Origin: Bordetella parapertussis
GTDB taxonomy: Bacteria; Pseudomonadota; Gammaproteobacteria; Burkholderiales; SG8-41
NCBI GenBank assembly: GCA_945901405.1
Contig: CAMDLH010000035.1
Span: 1 to 41,643 of the forward strand
Reading direction: 5' to 3'
DNA: 41,643 nt
Below, piece by piece: positions 8,114 to 15,570 of this stretch; the stretch's first letter is position 1, and each line of letters opens with the position of its first letter. The notes beneath the pieces were generated by a model that did no database searches, was not told the DNA's origin, and saw nothing but the letters and a program-made list of their open reading frames with translations. The translations under genes and the position numbers were made by a program.

Positions 8114-9243
8114 CCGCTGATAACATGCCCTGCTTCAAGCCCGTGACCGTGCCCTTTTGCAACCATTCACGCGAGGCCTCATGCAGCACCTTGCGATTCT
8201 TTTCGTATTGCAGATAGTGCGAGCCGCACGCGACCTTGACGAATACCCTGTGATCGACGGTGAGGGCTTTCCATGAATCCTGCCGTTTCTCGAAGTTGTC
8301 GAATTCGCCGAGCAACACCAGTGTTGGCGCCTTGATCTTGGGCACATTGCCGCCCAGCCGTAATTCATCCGATTGGGCGCGCGCATCACGCCGCCGGGCA
8401 TCCACGTCGCGCTATGCCCTCCTGCGCCATCAGTTGTTTCCACATCTCGTCGCGCACCGAATCGTCGTCGATCTGATCCTTGCATTTCACGTCGGCGAGC
8501 CAGCGTTCTTTTTCCAGGCGCTCGCGTGTTTGCAGCAGCGTGGGGGCGCCGGCTTCGGGAATCGTCGCCGGCGGCTCGTCCTTGTCGGCGAACGGCGCAG
8601 GCGCGAAGAACACGATGCGATCAACCTTCTCGGGATATTTCGCCGCGAAGCCGGCGATGCGCGGCGTGCCGGTGGACCAGCCCACCATGTGCAGCTTTTT
8701 AACGCCGCGCAATTGCAGGATGTAATTCACCGCCGATTCGATTTCATCCCACTCGCTTTGGCTGTGCACCATTTTGTGCGGGTAACGCGGCGCACACGGC
8801 TCCTTGATCACATGCGGAATCAGCAGCTTCTGTTGCGAGGCCACCACGTTGCACGGGTCATCCATGCCGGGCTTGGGCGAGAAACCGTACGCGGTGTGCG
8901 CGAGTGCGAACACATCGAAGCCCGCGCGCGCGAGGTATTCCATCCAACTGTAGTCTTTGTAATTCAAGTCGTAGGCAACCGGCGCGGGTGAAAATCCGCC
9001 GTGCAGAAACAGCACCACCGGCGCGGGGGTGCCCTTTGCGGCTTTTTGTGCGACGGCCGGCAACACACGCTCGCGCAGATGCAGGCCAACGGTCTGCCCC
9101 CTATTGATTGGCACGGTTGAAACGTGCGGCACGAAACGATCCACCGAGAGCACGCGTTCTTCAGCGCCATGCGCGCGTGTGACGAACAAGTTAAGCACAA
9201 GAACAATGCCCGCAAGGGCGAGCGGCCGACAGTGGATCGCCAT
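8088..9243 (-). pseudogene. Exported alpha/beta hydrolase, inactivated by two frameshifts
   Basis: Starts at the ATG at 9243 with a signal peptide ending in AHGAEERV. It continues as a serine hydrolase: PVVLFLHGGFSPAP, then nucleophile VGWSTGTPRIAGF. The frame is lost after LMAQEGIA, near 8405. The expected continuation (TWMPGGVMRAPNRMNYGW) is in a second frame. From about 8365 the rest (NVPKIKAPTLVLLGEFDNF, then GSHYLQYEKN with the likely catalytic His) is in a third. Each shift is explained by loss of a single G. Its terminal TAG belongs to the GTAG repeat. Either a decayed gene or two sequencing errors; the repeat at its end and the neighbouring chimera favour real decay. Confidence 0.82.
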
Positions 9244-9292
9244 AAGTTGCTTTATAAAAATTCCAATAAAAAAAATACTTACGTTTTCGATA

Positions 9293-10255
9293 TCAATCGA
9301 CGCGCGCGCCCGAAAACTTCACCACCTTCGCCCACTTGGTGATTTCGTCTTTCAGATACGCGGCGAATTCCTGCGGCGTGCTGGCGATGACCATCGTCGC
9401 GTCGCGCGCGAGGCGCGATTTGGTGTCGGGTGTTTGCATGATCCTGACCAACTCGCGATTGAGCCGCGCAACAATTTCCTGCGAGGTACCAGCGGGAACC
9501 ATGATGCCGTACCACTGCGATGCCTCGTAACCCGGCACGCCCGATTCCGACACGGTGGGCAACTCGGGCGCTGCCTCGAAGCGTTTGGTGCTGCAGATCG
9601 CCAGCGCAACAATTTTGCCGCTCTTGGCGTGCGGCAACACCGCGGATGCCGGCGGTATCAGCACCGATGATTCGCCGCTCAAGGTGGCGATCAACGCCGG
9701 GCCGGTGCCTTTGTACGGCACGTGCAACAGATCGACCTGCGCCATGGTCTTGAATAATTCCGTCGCCATGTGCGCGGTGGAGCCCGGCCCGCCCGAGGCG
9801 TAATTGATCTGGCCGGGCCGCGCCTTCGCCAGCGCGACCAGTTGCTTGACCGAACGCACCGGCAATGACGGATGCACGGCAACAATATTCGGCGCCGTGC
9901 CCAGCAACGACACCATGGCAAATTCCTTTACCGGATCGACGGCCTTGCTTTGATACAGGCTCACGTTCATCGCGGTGTTGGCGGAGCCGAGCACGATGGT
10001 GTAGCCGTCGGGCGGCGTGCGCGCCGCGAGCTCGGTGCCGATGGTGCCGCCCGCGCCGCCGCGATTGTCGATCACAACCTGCTGTCCCAGGCTCTCGCCA
10101 AGCTTGGGCGCCACCAGGCGCGCGACAAAGTCCGTGCTGCCGCCGGGCACGAACGGCACGATGAAGCGGATCGGTTTGACTGGGTAGGTTTGTGCGCTCG
10201 CGTGGCCGGGCGCGAGTGTTGCAACAGCGGCCAGGGCATACGGCAGGTAACGCAT
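9293..10255 (-). CDS. Bug/TctC-family solute-binding receptor
   Basis: Receptor of 320 residues. The ATG at 10255 follows AGAGGAG and opens the signal MRYLPYALAAVATLAPGHASA, then QTYPVKPIRFIVPFVPGGSTD. Conserved blocks: DNRGGAGGTIGTELAA, PPDGYTIVLGSA, HVPYKGTGPALIATLSGE, EITKWAKVVKFSGARVD. A longer in-frame start at 10327 adds residues that look like untranslated leader. It diverges from the selenoprotein operon, whose ATG is 94 bases away. This makes it the best candidate in the window for the receptor of that system's substrate. Confidence 0.93.
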   Translation of the reverse strand: MRYLPYALAAVATLAPGHASAQTYPVKPIRFIVPFVPGGSTDFVARLVAPKLGESLGQQVVIDNRGGAGGTIGTELAARTPPDGYTIVLGSANTAMNVSLYQSKAVDPVKEFAMVSLLGTAPNIVAVHPSLPVRSVKQLVALAKARPGQINYASGGPGSTAHMATELFKTMAQVDLLHVPYKGTGPALIATLSGESSVLIPPASAVLPHAKSGKIVALAICSTKRFEAAPELPTVSESGVPGYEASQWYGIMVPAGTSQEIVARLNRELVRIMQTPDTKSRLARDATMVIASTPQEFAAYLKDEITKWAKVVKFSGARVD

Positions 10256-10349
10256 GGGCGGCTCCTCTGAACGTGCGGACTGACCGTAACATACACGCGG
10301 CGAGCATGCTAGACTGCAACACGGCATTGCGAGTCAAGGAGGCCACGAT

Positions 10350-10907
10350 ATGACCACCGCCAACACTCCCCCCACCACTAAATCCACCGTCACCGTCTAC
10401 GAACCGATAGCCGCCGAAAGCGTCACTCAGGATCGCCTCGCGCCGCGCATGGAAACACTCGACGGCAAGCTGATCGGGCTGCTCGACAACACCAAGGATC
10501 TCGTCGACGTGCTGCTCGACGAAGTGAAGGTGCTGCTCACGAAGGATTTCCCGAACGCGCGGTTCAAATACTTTCGCAAGGAATCGGTGAGCGGCGCGCC
10601 GCCGGGTTTGATGGAACAGGTCGCCGCGTGTAACGCGGTGATCACCGCCATCGGCGATTGAGGGTCCTGTTCGTCGTGGAGTGTCCGCGACAGCATGGAA
10701 CTCGAAAGAAAAGGCGTGCCCACGGCCACCTTCATCACCGATGCGTTCTCCACCTATGCACGCGGGCTTGCGCGCATGCAAAAAATGGAAGCGCTGCCCG
10801 AAGTTGTGATTCCGCATCCCATCGCCGCGCGCCCGACGGACGAACTGCGCGACAAGGTGCGCAAGGTATACGCTGATGTGAAAGCGGCGTTGCTGGTATT
10901 GCCTTGA
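10350..10907 (+). CDS. UGSC-family selenoprotein (Sec104, in-frame TGA)
   Basis: Reads as one 185-residue selenoprotein when the TGA at 10659-10661 is taken as selenocysteine. The start ATG follows AAGGAGG. The N-terminal half contains LDGKLIGLLDNTKDLVDVLL. The motif at the TGA is AIGD-U-GSCSSWSV, followed without a frame change by ELERKGVPTATFITDAFSTY and VIPHPIAARPTDEL to a TGA stop at 10905. The family is known from selenoprotein surveys as UGSC-motif proteins and also has Cys forms; its reaction is not established. Sec104 and Cys107 should form a redox-active or substrate-attacking pair. A SECIS-like hairpin follows the TGA. First gene of a five-gene run; paralogous to 12038-12574. A dead gene split by a nonsense codon is the alternative and is unlikely. 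Confidence 0.93.
10659..10695 (+). promoter_or_regulatory. Sec codon TGA plus bacterial SECIS hairpin 1
   Basis: The TGA at 10659-10661 is followed by a foldable element. TGTT (10668-10671) pairs with AGCA (10692-10695), CGT (10672-10674) with GCG (10687-10689), and GGA (10678-10680) with TCC (10684-10686), leaving a GTG loop at 10681-10683. An unpaired T (10677) just below the top stem and GT in the loop recall the bulged U and loop GU used by SelB. The loop starts 20 bases after the TGA, within the usual bacterial range. Confidence 0.8.
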
Positions 10908-10922
10908 ACTCCATGAAGTGAT

Positions 10923-12041
10923 ATGGCAGCCAATCCCAAGCCGCGCCCGGCAAAGCCCTTTGAAGTCGAAGACTCGCTCGAAAATATTTTCGAGTTCTTC
11001 GACGATTGTTACGAAAAAGGCTGGACCGACGGCCTGCCGGTGTACCCGCCCACCAAGCGCATGCTCGAACGCATGCTGGCGTGCACCGACCGCGCGCGCG
11101 ACGAGGTGGTCGGCATCATCCCGCCGCTCAATGGCGCGGCGACCGTGGAGAAGATCGCGATCAACGCCATCATGGCCGGCTGCCGGCCCGAGTATCTGCC
11201 GGTGATCATCACCGCGATCGAGGCGATGGTGCATCCCGATTACAACCTCTACGGACGGCAAACCACCACGCATCCGGGCGCGCACTTGATGATTGTGCAC
11301 GGGCCGGTGCGCAAGGAGCTTGATGTGAACTGCCGCGCGGGTTTGTTCGGCCACGGCTGGCGCGCCAATGCCACGATGGGCCGCGCGCTGCGGCTGGTGA
11401 TGATCAACGTCGGCGGCAACAAGCCTGGCGTCACCGACATGGCGACGCACGGCCATCCCGGCAAATTCACCTACACCATGGGCGAGGACGAAGAAGGCAG
11501 CCCGTGGGCGCCGTTGCATGTCGAGCGTGGCCTCGCGCGCGAAACGAGTGCCATCACCATGTTGTGCGCCGAGGCGCCACACAACATCAACGATCAAAAA
11601 AGCCATACGCCGCATCTGTATCTGGGCTCCGCTGCATCGGCGATGTCGCATCTGGGCGCGAATGGTTTGTATCGCTCGGGGCTCAAAAGCGAACAGATGC
11701 TGGTATTCCCCGCCGAGACCGCGCAATGGCTGTTTGACAAAGGCTGGTCGAAGGCCGATGTCAAACAGTGCCTCTTTGAGCAGGCACGCCAGCCCGTGCG
11801 CAAGATGCGCGACCGCGGCGGATGGGACATGTCGCCGATGCCGAAATTCGTCGACAAGGATGACGATAACGCCATGGTGCCCGTGGTGCCGAGTGCCAGC
11901 GACATCATTATCGTGGTCGCCGGCGGTCATCAGCGGCATATGAATTTCATACCGACATCGGGTTACAACCTGAGTGTGACGCGTGCGATCACCCGCCGCG
12001 ATGGCACGCCGGTGAGTTCGTTGAAGGAGATAGCGCCATGA
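10923..12041 (+). CDS. Conserved protein of unknown function, large partner of the UGSC selenoprotein (paralogue A)
   Basis: I do not recognise a characterised family. It has 372 residues, no signal peptide and no membrane segment, so it is cytoplasmic. Shared with the paralogue at 12593 are FDDCYEKGWTDGLPVYPPT (27-45), EKIAINAIMAGCRPEYLPV (76-94), WRANATMGRALRL (146-158), GHPGKFTYTMGEDEEGSPW (177-195) and HVERG. Cys29 and Cys87 are matched by Cys27 and Cys85 in the paralogue, making them candidate partners for the selenocysteine. The C-terminus has IIIVVAGGHQRH. It sits 15 bases after the first selenoprotein, and its stop overlaps the next start (ATGA at 12038), so translation is coupled. 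I infer a catalytic or substrate-binding subunit; a redox or reductive-cleavage role is a guess. Confidence 0.85.
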   Translation: MAANPKPRPAKPFEVEDSLENIFEFFDDCYEKGWTDGLPVYPPTKRMLERMLACTDRARDEVVGIIPPLNGAATVEKIAINAIMAGCRPEYLPVIITAIEAMVHPDYNLYGRQTTTHPGAHLMIVHGPVRKELDVNCRAGLFGHGWRANATMGRALRLVMINVGGNKPGVTDMATHGHPGKFTYTMGEDEEGSPWAPLHVERGLARETSAITMLCAEAPHNINDQKSHTPHLYLGSAASAMSHLGANGLYRSGLKSEQMLVFPAETAQWLFDKGWSKADVKQCLFEQARQPVRKMRDRGGWDMSPMPKFVDKDDDNAMVPVVPSASDIIIVVAGGHQRHMNFIPTSGYNLSVTRAITRRDGTPVSSLKEIAP

Positions 12042-12574
12042 TGCTGGACATACTAGACCCGACCATCGCCACCGCGCGCGAAAGCATAGCCTACGCACCG
12101 CGCCCGCAAAGCGCCAAGGGCCTGCGCGTGGGGCTGATCGACAACACACGCAAGAATGCCGACAAAGTTCTTAACGCGCTTGCCGCGCGGCTGTCGGCCG
12201 AACACGGCATCAAGGTGGAAGTGCTGCTGCAAAAACATCAGCGCGCGCCGTTGCAGGATGCACAACTCGCCGACCTCAAGGGCAAGGTGGATTTTGTCAT
12301 CGCCGGTGTCGGGGATTGAGGAGCGTGCTCGTCGGGCAGTGTGCTCGACGCCATCCTGCTGGAAAAAGCCGGCATCCCTACCATCCCCGTCATCACCGAC
12401 GTGTTCGATAACACGGCCAAGGAAATGGCCGAGCTGTGGGGCGTGCCCGAATTTAAGTTTGTGATGATGCCGCATCCGATGGGCAGTCTGGATGACGATG
12501 CGATAGCGAGGCGTGCCGAAGGGCTGGTGGCGGGTGTTACCGGCTTGCTGCTGGAAGGGCAGCCGACGGGATAA
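12038..12574 (+). CDS. UGSC-family selenoprotein, UGAC variant (Sec94, in-frame TGA)
   Basis: A 178-residue selenoprotein when the TGA at 12317-12319 is read through. It starts with an ATGA overlap on the preceding gene. The N-terminal half has AKGLRVGLIDNTRKNADKVL, aligning with IGLLDNTKDLVDVLL of the first UGSC protein. The active motif is VIAGVGD-U-GACSSGSVLD, then LLEKAGIPTIPVITDVFDNT and FVMMPHPMGSLDDDAI. It is therefore a diverged paralogue with Ala in place of Ser between Sec and Cys. A clean SECIS-like hairpin lies directly downstream of the TGA. The two paralogues have kept Sec in the same place, which argues for function over decay. Confidence 0.92.
12317..12350 (+). promoter_or_regulatory. 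Sec codon TGA plus bacterial SECIS hairpin 2
   Basis: CGTCG (12330-12334) pairs perfectly with CGACG (12346-12350). Above it G-T and GC/GC pairs extend the stem, leaving the loop AGTGT (12338-12342). The AGTGT string is at exactly the same distance from the TGA (bases 19-23) as in hairpin 1, although the flanking sequences differ. That is the pattern expected of a conserved SelB contact. Confidence 0.85.
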
Positions 12575-12592
12575 ATGAGGGATGAATGAGGC

Positions 12593-13645
12593 ATGAACGA
12601 CCCTGTGCAACCCAGCGAAGCCGAAGGCGAAGTCTGCATCCCGATCAACGCCTCGGAGCAGATTGAATTCTGTTACGCGCGCGGCTGGACCGACGGCCTG
12701 CCGGTGGTGCCCGCCACGCGCTGGCTGGTGGCGCGCATGCTCGAACACGCGATGTTGAAGGCCGGCGACATCATCACCGACATGCCCTCGCGCAAGGTCG
12801 CGCTCACCGCTGAAAAAATCGCGATCAACGCCGTGATGGCGGGCTGCAAACCCGAGTACATGCCGGTGGTCGTCGCGGCAGTGAAGGCGCTCGCTACCGA
12901 GGCATTCGGCTTGCATCACGTCGCATCCGCGCTGTCCGGCCCCACCATCGTCATCGTCGTCAACGGCGCCATCGCCAAGAAGCTCGGCATCAATTCAGGC
13001 AACAACCTGTTCGGCCCAGGCGAGCGCGCGAACGCGACCATAGGACGCGCGCTGCGCCTGATACTGCTCAATTGCCTGCGCTACCGCCCCGGCGTTGCGG
13101 ATCGTTCAACCATGGGCACGCCGGGCAAATACACCTGCTGCATCGCCGAGAACGAAGAAAACCATCCGTGGCAGCCGTGGCACGTCGAGCGCGGCTTCAA
13201 GCCGGAGCAAAGCACCGTGACGCTGATCGCCGCGAGCACCATGATGCAAATCTGGAACTACGGCAATCACGAACAGTTGCTGCGTTCGTTCGGCGACGCG
13301 CTATCGTTTTTGGGCTCGATAGCGATACTCGGCCAGACGCCGGGCGCCATCGTGCTGGGCGGCGAACACGCCGAAATTCTGCGCGCGAGCGGCTGGAGCA
13401 TGCGGCGCATGCAGGAGTTCGTAGTTGAACACACCGCGCGCAGCATCGCCGATCTCAAGCGCAATGGGCGCGTTGATGGCGCGGTGACGCCCGAGGATGA
13501 AAAGAAAATGCACTACGCACTCGACACGCCGCAAGACCTTGCATTGCTTTGCGGTGGCAGCAGCATAGGTGCGCTGTCGATGGTGCTGCCGGGGTTCGGT
13601 TCGTCCAAAACGTCGGGGCGCAGTCCGGCGGTGCTGGTTGAATAA
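12593..13645 (+). CDS. Conserved protein of unknown function, large partner of the UGAC selenoprotein (paralogue B)
   Basis: Cytoplasmic protein of 350 residues, clearly homologous to the product at 10923: IEFCYARGWTDGLPVVPAT (24-42), EKIAINAVMAGCKPEYMPV (74-92), ERANATIGRALRL (144-156), GTPGKYTCCIAENEENHPW (175-193), HVERG. It differs in the C-terminal third, which holds TPGAIVLGGEHAEIL (249-263) and LALLCGGSSIGALS, where paralogue A has VVAGGHQRH. It carries extra cysteines (Cys182 and Cys183). It begins 18 bases after the UGAC selenoprotein. Order and divergence suggest that each selenoprotein pairs with the large protein downstream of it. No function can be assigned. Confidence 0.85.
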   Translation: MNDPVQPSEAEGEVCIPINASEQIEFCYARGWTDGLPVVPATRWLVARMLEHAMLKAGDIITDMPSRKVALTAEKIAINAVMAGCKPEYMPVVVAAVKALATEAFGLHHVASALSGPTIVIVVNGAIAKKLGINSGNNLFGPGERANATIGRALRLILLNCLRYRPGVADRSTMGTPGKYTCCIAENEENHPWQPWHVERGFKPEQSTVTLIAASTMMQIWNYGNHEQLLRSFGDALSFLGSIAILGQTPGAIVLGGEHAEILRASGWSMRRMQEFVVEHTARSIADLKRNGRVDGAVTPEDEKKMHYALDTPQDLALLCGGSSIGALSMVLPGFGSSKTSGRSPAVLVE

Positions 13646-13684
13646 CGATCGATTTGACTTGATGTAATCACAAAGGAGAGCGCA

Positions 13685-14449
13685 ATGAGTACAGCAACTT
13701 TTGCCATTTTCGTACAGCCGGGGTGAAGCAGTTGCCTCAAGGCGAAAGAGTTTCTTTCGCGCAATAACGTTTCGCACGAAGTAGTCGATGTCAAGAACGA
13801 CAAGGGCGGCATGGAACGGCTGCTCGCCCTCGGGCTGCGCCATGTGCCGGTGCTGGCGCGCGGCAAGGAGTACGTGTCCGCGCAGAATCTGGATGTGGTG
13901 GCGCGTTTCGTCGGCGTCAAGTTAAGCGGCGCCGGCCGCCTGGCCCCTGCGGTATTGATAGACCGCTGGGTGCTGGTGATCGAGGCGGTTCAGCGCCATA
14001 TGCGGCAGATGCCCGCCGACAAGCTAGCGGACTTTCCGACTGCGGGGCGCGAACAGAGCACGGCTGGCCTCGGCTATCACGCGATCCGAATCGGCGACGC
14101 ATTCCTTCGCGTGGTGAACAACGGCGTCAGCGATTGGGTGTCGGTGTCGATGGAGCCGCCGCCGGAGCAGGTCAAGTCAGGCGACGACATCGCGCGCTAC
14201 GGTGATGAAGTGGCCGCACGGTTAAGACAGTGGTGGGCCGGCTGGAAAGACCCCGCGTGTTCCGGCAGCGTAGTGATCCGCGAAGGGGAGCAACCCCTGC
14301 ACTGGTTCCTCGAACGATCCGTGTGGCACTCCGCGCAACACACGCGCCAGCTTGCGTCCCTGTTGGAGCGTTACGGCGTTGTTCCTGACCGTCCGTTGGG
14401 TAAAACGGAACTGGATGGGCTGCCTATGCCGGAGGGGATTTGGTCATAA
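13685..14449 (+). CDS. Selenocysteine-containing glutaredoxin-like domain fused to DinB-like domain (Sec14, in-frame TGA)
   Basis: Starts at the ATG at 13685 after AAGGAG. Codon 14 is TGA (13724-13726). Read as Sec it gives FVQPG-U-SSCLKAKEFLS, a thioredoxin-fold UxxC active site (Sec14, Cys17) where glutaredoxins have CxxC. The cis-proline is Pro55 in RHVPVL. From about residue 95 a helical region resembles the DinB/metal-dependent thiol-transferase fold. Candidate metal ligands are His132 (GLGYHAIRIG) and His215 and His219 (WHSAQHTRQL). It has 254 residues and ends SLLERYGVV...MPEGIWS. Last gene of the selenoprotein run, 39 bases after paralogue B. I infer it reduces or recharges the UGSC proteins; the DinB part may handle a low-molecular-weight thiol. 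Confidence 0.9.
13724..13760 (+). promoter_or_regulatory. Sec codon TGA plus bacterial SECIS hairpin 3
   Basis: A perfect seven-pair stem, GCGAAAG (13742-13748) with CTTTCGC (13754-13760), closes the loop AGTTT (13749-13753). The loop begins 23 bases after the TGA. As in the other two hairpins the loop opens with AGT. This is the most regular of the three. Confidence 0.88.
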
Positions 14450-14499
14450 GACTTTTGGAGATTGTTTAGGTTCTCGCGGCGAGGGAAAATCTCTGTTGG

Positions 14500-15468
14500 T
14501 TACTCGACTTTGACCCCCGCTCGCTTGATCACCTCTGCCCACTTCACGGTTTCAGACTTCATGTAAGCAGTGAGTTCATCCGGCGAAGAGCCGATGATGT
14601 CGATGCCGTCCGTGTTGTAGCGGTCTTTGAGGTCGGAGGTTTTAAGGAGGCCGCTAATTTCGCTGTGCAGTCGGCTCACGATGGGCGCAGGTGTTGCGCG
14701 CGGCGCGAGTATCGCGTACCACACCCCGGAGTCGTAGCCGGTCAAGCCCGCTTCGGCGATGGTGGGAATTTCGGGTGCGGCCTTGGAGCGTTTCAGCGTG
14801 CTGGAGCCGAGCGCGCGCAGCTTGCCCGCGCGGATGTGCCCGCCGGAGGTTCCCCAGCTCACGAACATTGCTTGCAGTTGCCCCGCGAACAAGTCGGGCA
14901 TTGCCGGGCCGCCGCCCTTGTAGGGAATATGCAGCATGTTGATATTCGCCATCGACTTCAACAACTCCATTGATAGGTGCGGGCCGCCGCCATTGCCGGA
15001 GGAGCCGTAGACGATCTGCCCCGGCTTGGCTTTCGCCAGCGCGATTAAATCCTTAATGCCGTATGCGGGCAGCGCCGGATGCACGGTCAGAAAATACGGC
15101 GCGGCGCCGATCAGCGTGATGGGCGCGAAATCGCGAAACGGATCGTACGGCAGCTTGCTGTAAAGACTTTGATTCACCGAGAGTTGCGGACCCAGGCACA
15201 GCACCAGCGTATAACCGTCGGGCGGCGACTTCGCGACGATTTCCATGCCGATGTTGCCGCTGGCGCCGCCGCGGTTGTCCGCGACGACCGGTTTGCCGAG
15301 CTTTTCGTACAAGCGCTGCGCGAGCGGACGGCCCACGACGTCGGCGCCGCCGCCGGGCGCGTAGGGCAACACGAGGCGGATCGGTTTGTCGGGCCAGGTT
15401 TGTGCGTGGACAATGGCGTTCGCCGCCGCGAGGCAAAGTGCAAAGAGCAAAGCAGTCGTCGGTCGCAT
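14500..15468 (-). CDS. Bug/TctC-family solute-binding receptor
   Basis: Receptor of 322 residues. Start ATG at 15468 follows AAAAGGAAAA; the signal is MRPTTALLFALCLAAANAIVHA, then QTWPDKPIRLVLPYAPGGGAD. Blocks seen: DNRGGASGNIGMEIVAK, SPPDGYTLVLCLG, HIPYKGGGPAMPDLFAGQ, ETVKWAEVIKRAGVKVE. An in-frame extension up to 15588 is rejected as leader. Its end faces the end of the selenoprotein operon with 50 bases between. It diverges from the ASL-like gene at 15571. Confidence 0.93.
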   Translation of the reverse strand: MRPTTALLFALCLAAANAIVHAQTWPDKPIRLVLPYAPGGGADVVGRPLAQRLYEKLGKPVVADNRGGASGNIGMEIVAKSPPDGYTLVLCLGPQLSVNQSLYSKLPYDPFRDFAPITLIGAAPYFLTVHPALPAYGIKDLIALAKAKPGQIVYGSSGNGGGPHLSMELLKSMANINMLHIPYKGGGPAMPDLFAGQLQAMFVSWGTSGGHIRAGKLRALGSSTLKRSKAAPEIPTIAEAGLTGYDSGVWYAILAPRATPAPIVSRLHSEISGLLKTSDLKDRYNTDGIDIIGSSPDELTAYMKSETVKWAEVIKRAGVKVE

Positions 15469-15570
15469 GATTTTCCTTTTAAAACGTAACTTGCGCTGCG
15501 CGGCAGCATGAGAAAGTGTAGCATTTCCATCCCCGCGCATCGCGCTGCCCACACTCACGAAAGGCACATC

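Noticed and set aside
10350-10661. A 103-residue protein ending at the TGA at 10659
   Set aside because: Homology and frame continue past the TGA with a UGSC motif and a SECIS-like hairpin, and the same happens in two neighbours. Treated as selenocysteine.
9279-12149. A 956-codon minus-strand open frame across the selenoprotein region
   Set aside because: Antisense to well-supported genes, rich in His and Arg as expected of the complement of GC-rich codons, and with no recognisable domain.
12341-12574. A separate short gene starting at 12341
   Set aside because: It is the C-terminal half of the UGAC selenoprotein in the same frame as 12038, with no ribosome site of its own.
14450-14499. Bidirectional terminator between the selenoprotein operon and the receptor at 14500
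   Set aside because: Short complementary pieces (GAGATT with AATCTC, CTCG with CGAG) exist but there is no T-tract and the stem is interrupted.
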